From assembly GCF_029846635.1 (NCBI RefSeq), contig NZ_JARVTG010000002.1:1839501-1903500 (forward strand): DNA of 64,000 nt, in the 5' to 3' direction. Within the stretch, counting starts at the first letter, position 1. Each line of letters begins with the position of its first letter. Below, piece after piece: positions 16,143 to 25,180 of the stretch. Below the pieces are notes generated by a model. That model worked only from the letters and a program-made list of their open reading frames with translations, did not search any database and was not told the DNA's origin. This stretch comes from Pokkaliibacter sp. MBI-7 (GTDB lineage Bacteria > Pseudomonadota > Gammaproteobacteria > Pseudomonadales > Balneatricaceae). The position numbers and the translations under genes are program-made.

Positions 16143-16913
16143 ATGACCGCAACGCAAATCGCCATCATCATTGTGCTTGGAGTGGTTGCCTTGATCATCA
16201 TGGCCATGATTGGGCAGTCTGTTGAAAACAATCGGGCCAAAAAGCGTCAGCGCGTTATCGCAATCAAAGATCAGGTTCGCCATGTCCATACCAACCTGCA
16301 ACAGACGCCTGAAGGATATGTGCCCACCCCGCTTCGTAATGCCCTACTGCAGCTGTTGATAGCAAGACTGCATGAACTCAAATCACTCGATGCCAAAGAC
16401 CCGCTGCCAGACTCCTTGTTAGGAGAATTACGCGCCGAACTAGAAGAGTCGAAACAGCAAAGTACTGGTGACGAGCCAGCTCCGATTCTCTACTCAGAGA
16501 AGCAGGCAGTATTGATCAAGCGTCAATTGAGCCAACTCAGCCAGCTGGTCAAGTCATTATATGAACAACGTCTGTTCAACCATCAGCAAGCACAACATTA
16601 CATCCAGCACCTGAAACTGACCTCCCGACAAATATCCTTGGATATCGCATGGCTTACAGCTCAACAGTATGACCAGCGTGGCAACTGGAAGGCAGCCAAA
16701 ACAGCACTAGCCCAATGCCTCAGTGGTTACCAGCAACTAAGTAAATACTGCAACATGGACGAGCGCATTCGAACTATCACTCAACGTCTGGAGCAATTGA
16801 AGGCCGTGCAGGAGAAAGTCATTCTGGAGCAAAAAGAGCAGCTGGAAGACCAACTGAAGCGGATAGCAGATGAAGAGAACAAGTGGCGTATCAAGCAGGA
16901 TTATGAAGACTAA
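16143..16913 (+). CDS. Membrane-anchored helical protein of unknown function
   Basis: I do not recognise this 256-residue protein. It has a single N-terminal membrane helix (about 5-24) followed by a basic segment (ENNRAKKRQR), placing the remainder in the cytoplasm. The rest is helical and rich in Gln, Leu and Lys; the end (about 205-256) looks like coiled coil (LEQLKAVQEKVILEQKEQLEDQLKR). No catalytic motif is visible. It is alone between the tRNA array and a terminator, and is preceded by a perfect 13-bp inverted repeat. Its general plan is like that of the 10466-11560 protein. Confidence 0.75.
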   Translation: MTATQIAIIIVLGVVALIIMAMIGQSVENNRAKKRQRVIAIKDQVRHVHTNLQQTPEGYVPTPLRNALLQLLIARLHELKSLDAKDPLPDSLLGELRAELEESKQQSTGDEPAPILYSEKQAVLIKRQLSQLSQLVKSLYEQRLFNHQQAQHYIQHLKLTSRQISLDIAWLTAQQYDQRGNWKAAKTALAQCLSGYQQLSKYCNMDERIRTITQRLEQLKAVQEKVILEQKEQLEDQLKRIADEENKWRIKQDYED

Positions 16914-16967
16914 CCAGAGCACTACAGAACATCGAACTCCTCACAACACGTGATAGAGACCAAAACA

Positions 16968-16992
16968 CGGAGACCTCTCACAGAGGCCTCCG
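16968..16992 (-). terminator. Terminator between convergent genes, for the acyltransferase gene
   Basis: An 11-bp stem with one mismatch (CGGAGACCTCT / AGAGGCCTCCG) and a 3-base loop. On the - strand it is followed by TGTTTTGG, so it best serves the acyltransferase gene. Confidence 0.65.
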
Positions 16993-17059
16993 TCATACCC
17001 TCGAACAGAAATAGCCCTGGCTCCCACTGAGCAATCCAGCCAGCAGCGCCATAGGCAAC

Positions 17060-18763
17060 TTAGCCTAGGTACCGTTCGCGCTTTTTGGCCGTCAATCGAT
17101 GCAAGTCCACCAGCACCAGGCCATCAACGCAGTAGCCAAAGTCTGGATCCACTCCGAAATCCAAAAAGCGTACGCCTCCGGGCTCGCACACCTCCGAATA
17201 CTGCTTGTACAAAGTGGGCACCGTCACACCGTAGTGAGCCAGACGCTCTTTTAACTCAGTGAAATCCGTGTCGTAGTCACTACCCACAAACACCGTATCC
17301 AGCAACCGTTGATCTGCCTCGGGAATAACAAAGGGAGCATTGGCTATTGCAAGATGATCGCGATCAGGGAAGTACATCCGATAAAATGTCACCAGCAAGT
17401 ACTTGGCAGCGGCGGGATAACTGTTACTCAAACTCACCGGACCAAACAGATAGCGGATTTCAGGGTGGCATTTGAGATACGCACCAATCCCCTGCCAGAG
17501 GTAGTCCAGACTGCGACGCCCCCAATAGCGTGGCTGCACAAAACTACGCCCCAACTCAATTCCCTGCTCGAAAAATGGCTGCATATCCGGCCGGTAGCGG
17601 AACAATTCAGCTGAATAGATCTCCTGCCCCTGTTCCGCAATCTTGGCGACCTCTCCCAAACGATACGCCCCGGCGATCTCCAGCGCTTCTTCATCCCATA
17701 GAATAAGATGCCGGTAGTAGCGATCATACTTATCGACATCCAGACGCTGCCCCGTCCCCTCCCCCACCTGACGGAACGCCAGCTCACGCAAGCGGCCAAT
17801 CTCTTTCATCACAATGGAGTCAGGTCGATAGCTGAACAGATAGATCCGCTTGCCGTCCTGCGTACTTCCCAGACACTCAGCCTCAACCAGTTCCTTTTTC
17901 AGAGCCTGACGATCCTGAGGATGCGCAATAGTATTTTCCGTGACGAATAACGGCTTGCCGTTTCGACCCAGGCGATAGATGTGTTTCTTCAACATCTTTG
18001 CCTTGGTGTTGTTGTTGACGGGTAGCTGATCTATCTGCTGAAAGGGGATCGGCTTGCCTACTTTCACCGACAGCACCTTGTTACGCTGCTTGAACATCTC
18101 ATTGGCGAGCATCAAGGTGGAGAAAGGCTTGTACGCCATCGATAGCCCGTAAAACAGCATCGAGTTTTTACCCTGCACATGAACAGGCAGGATAGGCGCA
18201 TTAGCCTTCCTGGCAAACAGCAAAAACCCTGACTGCCATTTACCGTCTTTGATCCCGGTAAAACTTGCTCTGGAGACTTCTCCGGCAGGGAATACAATGA
18301 CGGCCTCATCGCGCATCAGCGACTGAACTATACGCTGAATGCTTCGCTTATGGCCCTGGTTCGCCATATTGTCGATGGGCAAGAAAAGCGACTGAAGTGG
18401 GGTCAAATGACCGAGCAAGTCATTCGCTACAATACGCACATCACGACGTACACTGCCCACCATCTGCAGCAATGCCAAGCCATCCAGAGAGCCAAGCGGA
18501 TGGTTGGAAACGATGACGACACGCCCTGTCGCCGGTATGTTGCTGCGATCCTGATGACTGATACGGTAACTGAAGTTGAAATACTCCAGCACCTTGTCAA
18601 GAAACTCGAAACCCTGAAGCCCCTGATACTGATCGAGAAAACGATTAATCTCGTTTTCATGGATCAGTCCACGCAGCAGGCTTAGAGTCGAGTGCCTAAC
18701 CAACGGCGCACGTTGCTGGAATGCGGGATACTTGTTGGTGATGACCTGCTCAATGTTCAGCAT
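17060..18763 (-). CDS. Two-domain acyltransferase (PlsC-like plus OlsB-like), candidate ornithine-lipid synthase OlsF
   Basis: The 567-residue protein joins two acyltransferases. The N-terminal half (about 50-270) is PlsC-like: SNHPLGSLDG (His88 to Asp94, an HX5D form of the usual HX4D), later FPAGEVSR, and ILPVHVQGKNS. The C-terminal half (about 300-560) is like the GNAT-fold OlsB/haemolysin family: LREL AFRQVGEGTG, YDRYYRHLILWD, and SAELFRYRP with GRSFVQPRYWGRRSLDYLWQG. This order agrees with OlsF, the fused enzyme that makes acyl-ornithine lipids in Serratia: the C-terminal half N-acylates ornithine and the N-terminal half adds the second fatty acid. Substrate is inferred from architecture only. 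Its gene stands alone with its own terminator. Confidence 0.75.
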   Translation of the reverse strand: MLNIEQVITNKYPAFQQRAPLVRHSTLSLLRGLIHENEINRFLDQYQGLQGFEFLDKVLEYFNFSYRISHQDRSNIPATGRVVIVSNHPLGSLDGLALLQMVGSVRRDVRIVANDLLGHLTPLQSLFLPIDNMANQGHKRSIQRIVQSLMRDEAVIVFPAGEVSRASFTGIKDGKWQSGFLLFARKANAPILPVHVQGKNSMLFYGLSMAYKPFSTLMLANEMFKQRNKVLSVKVGKPIPFQQIDQLPVNNNTKAKMLKKHIYRLGRNGKPLFVTENTIAHPQDRQALKKELVEAECLGSTQDGKRIYLFSYRPDSIVMKEIGRLRELAFRQVGEGTGQRLDVDKYDRYYRHLILWDEEALEIAGAYRLGEVAKIAEQGQEIYSAELFRYRPDMQPFFEQGIELGRSFVQPRYWGRRSLDYLWQGIGAYLKCHPEIRYLFGPVSLSNSYPAAAKYLLVTFYRMYFPDRDHLAIANAPFVIPEADQRLLDTVFVGSDYDTDFTELKERLAHYGVTVPTLYKQYSEVCEPGGVRFLDFGVDPDFGYCVDGLVLVDLHRLTAKKRERYLG

Positions 18764-19303
18764 GGCGAACGGCTCCTGCTATGCTCAGATAGCAACACCT
18801 TAAGAAGCATCGATGACGATTTGACGACACAAAATCGAACTTCAGGCGGTTTCGAACCGATACTCCCCACTGACACTTTCAAGCCAGATCATTCGCGAAA
18901 CTGGCGCAATTTTGAGCAGCAATTGCCTTCCTGACCGGCTACACTTATTCTTTGTGCATCGCACAACCAAGACTGATCACACCAGATAAGTGAGAACAGC
19001 CATTTTCCAAAGACGGCTAGCTAGGATTGTTTGACGCTCAGTAACGCCTGAGCTCAGGACGCCACTAATGTAGTGTTGCCGGTCAAAGACAAGCAGCGTA
19101 TAGAGATGTAATAACTCGCACTTCTGCTGCTTCATTACTGGCCAGAATTGCGTAAGACGAAGTCACAATGGAAGCCTCAGCTGGTTTGCAGCCTTTTGCC
19201 ATCAAAAGGGCTCCCATGCTGTCGTAGTCAATAAGTGGAACTGATATCTGGACACGGTCGCCCAGTAGATTTATTCAGGGATGCATACCAGCGGAGCCAA
19301 TCT
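18764..19303. other. Intergenic stretch between divergent acyltransferase and PHB depolymerase genes
   Basis: 540 bp with no supported gene. A small hairpin GCTCAG/CTGAGC (19036-19053) overlaps a TTGACG at 19031. No promoter could be assigned safely. Confidence 0.4.
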
Positions 19304-20533
19304 ATGCTTTATGAAATGCACGCCCACACTCAACAAGCTCTGCAACCCTTGCACCTTTGGGCCCAGGCAATTCGCAAACAACTGTCATTGCCCTGGAGCA
19401 CCCTCCCCATGCATCCTGCCGGGCGCACTATGCTAGCCAGCATGGAACTTATCGAGCGATGCACTAACAACTATGAAAAGCCAGAGTTTGAACTGGTAGG
19501 GACCGAAATAGATGGTCAGCCGGTTCTGGTCAGAGAAGAAGTGACGCTGGCCAAACCCTTCTGCGATCTGATCCACTTCCGTCGCTTCGGACACTTCAAC
19601 CATCCCAAGGTGCTGCTGGTTGCCCCCATGTCCGGGCACTACTCCACACTACTACGCGGCACAGTTGAGCACTTTCTGCCTGATCATGAGGTGTATATCA
19701 CCGACTGGATCAATGCCAGAGATGTCCCCCTGTCGGAAGGCGGCTTCAGCTTTGATGACTACGTCAGCTATGTCATCGAGTTCATCAAATACCTGGGGCC
19801 GGATGTCAACGTCATCGCCGTTTGCCAGCCCAGCGTCCCCGTCCTGGTCGCCTGCGGATGGCTGGCCATGAGCCAGTCCAGCTATCAACCCCTGACACTC
19901 ACCCTGATGGGGGGCCCTGTTGATACTCGTATCAGCCCCACAGAGGTAAACGATTACGCCTCAAACAAAGATGTAGAGTGGTTTGAAAATAAAGTCATTT
20001 GTACCGTCCCTGAAATGTATGCAGGCGCGGGCCAACGGGTATATCCAGGCTTCATCCAACTGTCTGGTTTTATGATGATGAACCCTGATCTGCATGTGCA
20101 GAAGCATTTCAAGTTCTTTAACGACCTGATCCAGGGTGACGGTGACAGCGCCGAGGCACACCGCAAGTTCTACAACGAATATCTCGCCGTGATGGACTTA
20201 CCCGCCGACTTCTATCTGGAAACGCTGCACAAGGTGTTTATTGAGCATCAGATGCCACGTAAATTGATTGACTATCGTGGCGAACGTATTGATCTGTCTG
20301 CAATCAAGAAAACGGCCTTGATGACCATTGAAGGGGAGCTCGATGACATCACGGGTCAAGGCCAGACCAAAGCGGCACAGGAACTGTGCTCGGGATTAAG
20401 TGCTGATAAAAAGCTTCACTACATCCAGAAAGATGTCGGTCATTATGGAATATTCAATGGCCGTCGCTTCCGCTCAGAAGTTGGCCCTCGCATCAAACAG
20501 TTCATCCAGACCCACAGTCATCCCACCAATTAA
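19304..20533 (+). CDS. phaZ: Intracellular polyhydroxybutyrate depolymerase
   Basis: This 409-residue alpha/beta hydrolase breaks down stored polyhydroxyalkanoate granules in the cytoplasm. The start at ATG 19304 gives MLYEMHAHTQQALQPL, typical of the family; a GTG-started longer frame from 19235 is less likely, and GGAG precedes the ATG. The nucleophile is a Cys as in Ralstonia PhaZa1: Cys174 in AVCQPSVP, in place of Ser in the lipase box. The acid (GELDDITG) and His (DVGHYGIFNG) follow. No signal peptide is seen. No PHA synthase is present in the window. Confidence 0.88.
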   Translation: MLYEMHAHTQQALQPLHLWAQAIRKQLSLPWSTLPMHPAGRTMLASMELIERCTNNYEKPEFELVGTEIDGQPVLVREEVTLAKPFCDLIHFRRFGHFNHPKVLLVAPMSGHYSTLLRGTVEHFLPDHEVYITDWINARDVPLSEGGFSFDDYVSYVIEFIKYLGPDVNVIAVCQPSVPVLVACGWLAMSQSSYQPLTLTLMGGPVDTRISPTEVNDYASNKDVEWFENKVICTVPEMYAGAGQRVYPGFIQLSGFMMMNPDLHVQKHFKFFNDLIQGDGDSAEAHRKFYNEYLAVMDLPADFYLETLHKVFIEHQMPRKLIDYRGERIDLSAIKKTALMTIEGELDDITGQGQTKAAQELCSGLSADKKLHYIQKDVGHYGIFNGRRFRSEVGPRIKQFIQTHSHPTN

Positions 20534-20922
20534 AACGCTTCCTTTTACCCCCTATTCACCATGAGTCGGATGCCCCTTTGGCAGAGAGCATCCGAACTCA
20601 TAACCGCCCATTTGCACATCAAGGATAGATAATGCATCGTGGTGAAAGTATTTGGCACCAAAGGTAACCACTGCTACCTTTCTATCAGGTCTGATCACTT
20701 TCTCTTCTATCAGTGACATAGACCAGCGTGAATATATAAGCCCTCTACTCACCATGGCCCGATTTCTGCTTGGGATTCATGGGTAAGCTTTATAGAAGCT
20801 TAGTTATCAAAGAAGCACGAGTTATCGAAACGCTCCAGCAATGCATCATTGCATGCCGTACAGCGCACTCTTGATGGAGCCTGTATCGGCTTAAGTTTTC
20901 TAACCTCTGGATACGATACAAG
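20534..20922. other. Intergenic stretch upstream of the polyamine-binding protein gene, with two dyads
   Basis: 389 bp. TAAGCTT (20784-20790) / AAGCTTA (20796-20802) and GCAATG (20838-20843) / CATTGC (20847-20852) are perfect inverted repeats within 140 bp of the next start and may be regulator sites. A 67-codon frame on the - strand (20552-20755) is not supported by a ribosome site or known family. Confidence 0.4.
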
Positions 20923-22023
20923 ATGACAAAATTTCCGAGATTGACACTTGCCGCTCTGGCACTTGCAACCGCAGCCACAGCTCATGCGGATGACGCCAAA
21001 ACCCTGCATATTTACAACTGGTCTGACTATATTGCAGAAGACACGCTGAGTAACTTCGAGAAAGAGACCGGCATCAAGGTTGTATATGATGTTTTTGATA
21101 GCAATGAAATGCTGGAAGCCAAGGTACTCTCTGGTAAAACAGGCTACGATCTGGTGGTACCAACCGGTGCATTTCTGTCGCGTCAGATCAGTGTTGGGGC
21201 ATTTCAGCCTCTGGACAAATCAAAACTCCCCAACTGGAAAAATCTCGACCCGTCTCTGCTGAAAGAAATGGCGTCCTTTGATCCGGATAACAAATATGGC
21301 GTCCCCTATATGTGGGGTACCACAGGCATAGGCTATAACGTCGACGCCATCAAGAAACGCCTTGGTGACGATGCACCTGTAGGCTCATGGGACTTGCTGT
21401 TCAAACCCGAATACATCAGCAAGCTGGCAGATTGTGGCGTAGCCTTCCTCGACTCACCAACCGACATCATCCCATCTGTACTTGCCTATCTTGGCAAACC
21501 ACCGAACAGCACTAACGCGGACGACTATGAGAAAGCGGCTAAACCGCTGCTGGAGTCTATCCGTCCTTATATCCGCTACTTCCACTCATCCCAGTACATT
21601 AACGACCTTGCCAACGGTGATATCTGCGCCGCAATTGGCTACTCGGGTGACATTCTGCAGGCGGCTTCACGTGCTGAAGAAGCCAAAAACGGCGTCAAGA
21701 TCGCCTACAGCATTCCAAAGGAAGGCGCTCAGCTCTGGATCGACTCCTTCGCCATTCCCAAAGACTCTGCCCATCCTGAACTGGCACACAAATTCCTGAA
21801 TTACTTGATGGAACCCAAAGTGATTGCGGACGTCACCAACTACGTCTGGTATGCCAACCCGAATGCAGCGGCAGACCAGTATGTAAATAAAGACATTCTG
21901 GATGACCCAAGCATCTACCCACCAGCAGAAGTTAAGAAAAACCTTTACGTATACAAAACCAAGGATGCCAAACTCCAGCGTGTGATGACCCGAGTATGGA
22001 CAGGCATCACCAGCGGACAATAA
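20923..22023 (+). CDS. potF: Periplasmic putrescine/spermidine-binding protein, PotF/SpuD-like
   Basis: The 366-residue protein has a signal peptide (MTKFPRLTLAALALATAATAHA) and then KTLHIYNWSDYIAEDTL, the classic start of PotF and PotD. Further family signs are FDSNEMLEAKVLSG, YDLVVPTGAFL, YGVPYMWGTTGIGYN, and GYSGDILQAA. It captures polyamines in the periplasm for an ABC importer. The partner genes potGHI are not adjacent, so it is an orphan here and may work with a transporter encoded elsewhere. A hairpin terminator follows. Polyamine specificity is inferred from likeness and has not been resolved between putrescine and spermidine. Confidence 0.9.
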   Translation: MTKFPRLTLAALALATAATAHADDAKTLHIYNWSDYIAEDTLSNFEKETGIKVVYDVFDSNEMLEAKVLSGKTGYDLVVPTGAFLSRQISVGAFQPLDKSKLPNWKNLDPSLLKEMASFDPDNKYGVPYMWGTTGIGYNVDAIKKRLGDDAPVGSWDLLFKPEYISKLADCGVAFLDSPTDIIPSVLAYLGKPPNSTNADDYEKAAKPLLESIRPYIRYFHSSQYINDLANGDICAAIGYSGDILQAASRAEEAKNGVKIAYSIPKEGAQLWIDSFAIPKDSAHPELAHKFLNYLMEPKVIADVTNYVWYANPNAAADQYVNKDILDDPSIYPPAEVKKNLYVYKTKDAKLQRVMTRVWTGITSGQ

Positions 22024-22046
22024 CCGCTCACACCCTTAAAACACCT

Positions 22047-22070
22047 TGATGCTGGCACCAGCCAGCATCA
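22047..22070 (+). terminator. Terminator after the PotF-like gene
   Basis: TGATGCTGGC and GCCAGCATCA form a perfect 10-bp stem with a 4-base loop, followed by CCTCTTTATC. It lies 23 bases past the stop codon. Confidence 0.7.
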
Positions 22071-22167
22071 CCTCTTTATCCTGTCCCTGGGCTAGACTAT
22101 ACTCTCGCGCCCTTGCCCAAGCGCAAAGGCCTTTCCCCGCCGTGAGGCGCTACCATCGGAGTACATC

Positions 22168-23028
22168 ATGCAAGACGAAAAACTACAGAAAGTATTAGCC
22201 CGTGCAGGTCTGGGCTCTCGCCGCGAGCTTGAAAAGGCCATTGTAGAAGGCCGCGTGACGGTCAATGGTCAAATTGCCACCTTAGGTGACCGTGTTACCG
22301 GTGCGGAAGTCATTGCCTTCGACGGCCAGGTGGTACGTCTGGATCAGCTTGATGAACGCAGCACTCGCGTTCTGATTTATAACAAGCCTGAAGGCGAACT
22401 GGTTAGCCGCGTTGATCCTGAAGGACGCCCTACCGTATTTACCCGCTTGCCTCGAGTAAAAGGGGAACGCTGGATCGCCGTCGGCCGTCTGGACTTAAAC
22501 ACCTCTGGATTGTTGTTATTCACTACCGACGGGGAACTGGCGAACAAGTTGATGCACCCTTCAACTGAGCTGGATCGCGAATACGCGGTACGCATCATGG
22601 GTGAAGTCGACGATGACATGATTAAACGTCTCAAAGACGGGGTAATGCTTGAGGATGGTCCAGCACGCTTTACCGACGTGCGATTTTTCGACGGCCAGGG
22701 CATCAACCGCTGGTACCATTGCGTACTGATGGAAGGTCGTAACCGGGAAGTTCGCCGCCTGTGGGAGTCACAGGGCGTAAAAGTCAGCCGGCTGAAACGC
22801 GTCCGCTACGGTCATATATTCCTGCCCAGCCGCCTGAAGGCGGGATCGTGGGAAGAACTAGGGCAAAAAGACGCCAATGTAGTCTATGAAATGGCTGGCC
22901 TACCGGTGAAACGAGTGCCACAGAAAACAGCTCAGCAGCAGGTCGCCTACGAGCGTCAGCAACGCAAGCAAGTGAAGCGTCCCGGAGCTCGCGCTGGCAA
23001 ACGTTCTGGCCGAGTCGACAACGGCTAA
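22168..23028 (+). CDS. rluB: 23S rRNA pseudouridine synthase B
   Basis: The 286-residue enzyme should make pseudouridine 2605 (E. coli numbering) in 23S rRNA. It has an N-terminal S4 RNA-binding domain (EKLQKVLARAGLGSRRELEKAI, VTVNGQ, to about residue 50), then the RsuA/RluB-type catalytic domain with GRLDLNTSGLLLFTTDG (Asp at about 111 is the nucleophile), and a basic C-terminal tail (about 250-286) typical of RluB. It is a single gene with a terminator after it. Confidence 0.92.
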   Translation: MQDEKLQKVLARAGLGSRRELEKAIVEGRVTVNGQIATLGDRVTGAEVIAFDGQVVRLDQLDERSTRVLIYNKPEGELVSRVDPEGRPTVFTRLPRVKGERWIAVGRLDLNTSGLLLFTTDGELANKLMHPSTELDREYAVRIMGEVDDDMIKRLKDGVMLEDGPARFTDVRFFDGQGINRWYHCVLMEGRNREVRRLWESQGVKVSRLKRVRYGHIFLPSRLKAGSWEELGQKDANVVYEMAGLPVKRVPQKTAQQQVAYERQQRKQVKRPGARAGKRSGRVDNG

Positions 23029-23054
23029 TACGTTCTTAGTTTTTGTCATTATTT

Positions 23055-23082
23055 ACCTCAGCAAGCCCTCACTTGCTGAGGT
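23055..23082. terminator. Terminator between rluB and the yciO-like gene
   Basis: ACCTCAGCAAG (23055-23065) and CTTGCTGAGGT (23072-23082) form a perfect 11-bp stem with a 6-base loop between convergent genes. Confidence 0.7.
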
Positions 23083-23101
23083 GTATTCTCCAGTAGCGTG
23101 C

Positions 23102-23728
23102 TTAACTGCCCATAAACGGTGAAGGGTCTCCTGCACCTACGCGGATGACTTCCACTCCCTCATCGGTCAAAGCCACTACGGTACTGGCCTCCATACCGGC
23201 ATACCCGCCATCTATTACCAGATCCAGCTGATGTTCAAGGGTCTGACGTATATCGTAAGGGTCGGTCATAGGCTGATCATCGCCAGGCAAAATGAGCGAC
23301 ACACTCATCAAAGGTTCATTCAGCTCTGCCAGCAATGCCAGTGTTATCGGGTTGTTGGGCACTCGAATTCCGATTGTTTTCCGTTTGGGATGAATCAGAC
23401 GCTTTGGCACCTCACGAGTGGCATCAAGAATAAAGGTGTAAGCCCCTGGGGTATGCGCTTTCAACAAGCGAAAATGATGGTTATCCACTTTCGCGTAGGT
23501 CGCCAATTCGGATAAGTCACGACAAATGAGAGTAAAGTTATGTTTTTCATCCAGCTGGCGGATACGTCTGATTCGCTCAACTGCGTCCTTATCACCAATA
23601 TGGCATCCCAAAGCATAAGCACAATCAGTGGGATAAGCGACCACACCGCCTGCCTTTATGATTTCAACAGCCTGGCGAATAAGACGAACCTGTGGGTTCT
23701 CCGGGTGAATCTGAAAAAACTGGCTCAT
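23102..23728 (-). CDS. yciO: YciO/Sua5/TsaC-family protein, putative threonylcarbamoyl-AMP synthase
   Basis: The 208-residue protein starts at MSQFFQIHPENPQ, nearly as E. coli YciO; a longer frame up to 23767 adds 13 unrelated residues. The YrdC-like fold is shown by GGVVAYPTDCAYALGCHIGD (about 27-46), RIRRIRQLDEKHNFTLICRD, and the KRKTIGIRVPNNP strand. TsaC enzymes make threonylcarbamoyl-AMP for the t6A tRNA modification; YciO has only weak activity of that kind, so the physiological role is uncertain. It follows the rnm gene, as in E. coli. Confidence 0.9.
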   Translation of the reverse strand: MSQFFQIHPENPQVRLIRQAVEIIKAGGVVAYPTDCAYALGCHIGDKDAVERIRRIRQLDEKHNFTLICRDLSELATYAKVDNHHFRLLKAHTPGAYTFILDATREVPKRLIHPKRKTIGIRVPNNPITLALLAELNEPLMSVSLILPGDDQPMTDPYDIRQTLEHQLDLVIDGGYAGMEASTVVALTDEGVEVIRVGAGDPSPFMGS

Positions 23729-23779
23729 AACAAAGTCCACTGCGACAAGTGCCTTAAAGCATAGCACAACCAGACAAAG

Positions 23780-24592
23780 CTATTCCCAGAGGCTCCATAC
23801 AGGGCGCACATTGCCTGGCAATGCGGTATATCCCCCAGGAAAATGGTAAGGCGCTTCCGGACCATGAAAGTCACTTCCTGCCGACGCAAGCAAATCAGCA
23901 TCCTGCGTCAGTCTGGCTAAATACTCCACCTGATCTCGCGGCTGAAAGCCATTACATACTTCCAAGGCTTTCCCACCAGCAGCAGCAAAGTCAGTGATCA
24001 GCGCCTTTAACTTGGTATTGGTCATTTGATACTGTTTGGGGTGCGCCAACACGGGAATACCACCAGACTCCACTATCACTTCGACCGCTTTGGCCAGCGA
24101 GGGCCACTCGGACTTGATGTCACCTATCTTCCCCGCCCCCAGATAACGTTTGAAAGCAGCACGCATATCCTTCACATGCCCCTGCTTCACCATCCAGCGG
24201 GCAAAATGCGGACGACCTAACTGATTACTGCCACTCTCTTCACGAGCCCCTGCCAGAGCCCCTGCCATGCCTAACTTCTCCAGACGTCTGGCAATTTCCT
24301 CCGCGCGTCGCACACGCGCTTGCTGAATCTCACAACAGTGGTCTGATATAGGCTCAGGCACTGTCATATTAAGACCAACGACATGGATAGTCTGCTTGCT
24401 CCAGACACAGGACAGCTCTGTACCCGCAATCACCTGTACCGTAGAGTGTTTTACCATTGAGGGGAAAAAGGGCATGTCATGATCGGTGATAGCCAAAGCG
24501 GAAACACCACGGTCTGCCGCAACCGAAAGCAAAACTTCAGGAGAGAGGTGGCCATCTGAGCGAGTAGTGTGGGAGTGGAGGTCGATAACCAA
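23780..24592 (-). CDS. rnm: PHP-domain phosphoesterase, RNase AM (YciV/TrpH-like)
   Basis: This 270-residue enzyme has the metal-binding PHP motifs: DLHSHTTRSDG (about 4-14), AITDHDMPFF (about 35-44), GTELSC (about 57-62), VLAHPKQY (about 180-187) and SDFHGPE near the end. In E. coli the homologue YciV degrades short oligoribonucleotides 5' to 3' and trims the 5' ends of 5S and other rRNAs; related proteins hydrolyse 3',5'-nucleotide bisphosphates. It is followed on the same strand by the yciO-like gene, an arrangement shared with E. coli. Confidence 0.9.
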   Translation of the reverse strand: MVIDLHSHTTRSDGHLSPEVLLSVAADRGVSALAITDHDMPFFPSMVKHSTVQVIAGTELSCVWSKQTIHVVGLNMTVPEPISDHCCEIQQARVRRAEEIARRLEKLGMAGALAGAREESGSNQLGRPHFARWMVKQGHVKDMRAAFKRYLGAGKIGDIKSEWPSLAKAVEVIVESGGIPVLAHPKQYQMTNTKLKALITDFAAAGGKALEVCNGFQPRDQVEYLARLTQDADLLASAGSDFHGPEAPYHFPGGYTALPGNVRPVWSLWE

Positions 24593-24625
24593 AAACTTCT
24601 CACTTTTTTTAACTTTATTAACGCT

Positions 24626-25072
24626 TCACATCAGACTACATGAGCTGGGAAGATACTCTGACTTCCAGTTATGGCTAGCAGTAGTATCAAAAATGCAGAG
24701 CCAAGTTCCGTTGGAGTCACGAGTTAGAAACACCTTGACCCCCCTTATTGCATAATTACTTCCTGCTCCCATGGTTGCGACCAAACTTACAACATCTCCG
24801 TCAACAATTATAGATACCCCATTTGAGCCCACCTCCTCAAACAAGGACGAACCAGTGAACCCTAGAGAGGATGAGGTGCTAGGCACAACACCATCGTTTA
24901 CAAGCACCTCTACGGAATGCTTCAACTCTGACACTTCATGAACAGCACGCGCAAGCTGAGCTCGCGACGAATAATCTTGATAAGCTGGCAATGCCAAGCC
25001 AGCCAATACACCAATGATGGCAAGGACAATCATCAACTCGATTAAAGACCAGCCATTTTGCATTACGCGCAA
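24626..25072 (-). CDS. Type IV pilin-like protein, second pilin
   Basis: The 148-residue protein has a prepilin start (MQNG, cleaved before WSLIELMIVLAIIGVLAGLALPAYQDYSSRAQ) with Glu at +5. The +1 residue would be Trp, not the usual Phe. Translation may begin at TTG 25072 (adding MRV) or ATG 25063; neither has a strong ribosome site. The globular part is only about 110 residues and ends in a Cys pair (TWLCIF ... PSSCSLM), the disulphide loop typical of pilins. It lies downstream of the main pilin and its terminator, so it may be weakly expressed. It could be an accessory pilin or a spare pilin allele. Confidence 0.85.
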   Translation of the reverse strand: MRVMQNGWSLIELMIVLAIIGVLAGLALPAYQDYSSRAQLARAVHEVSELKHSVEVLVNDGVVPSTSSSLGFTGSSLFEEVGSNGVSIIVDGDVVSLVATMGAGSNYAIRGVKVFLTRDSNGTWLCIFDTTASHNWKSEYLPSSCSLM

Positions 25073-25143
25073 ACCAATCTAATGGAAAAAAGTGACGTTC
25101 ACCCTTTCTGGATCTATACAAAGAAAAGTTAAGCATAAGATAA

Positions 25144-25170
25144 AAAACTCCGCGGAAACCGCGGAGTTTT
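25144..25170 (-). terminator. Terminator of the major pilin gene
   Basis: A perfect 12-bp stem AAAACTCCGCGG / CCGCGGAGTTTT with a 3-base loop, ending in a T-run on the - strand. It isolates pilA from the second pilin gene. Confidence 0.9.
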
Positions 25171-25180
25171 GAACATTCGA

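Noticed and set aside
20552..20755. 67-codon frame on the - strand between phaZ and potF
   Set aside because: Codon use is not absurd, but no ribosome site or recognised family was seen. Conservation in relatives would revive it.
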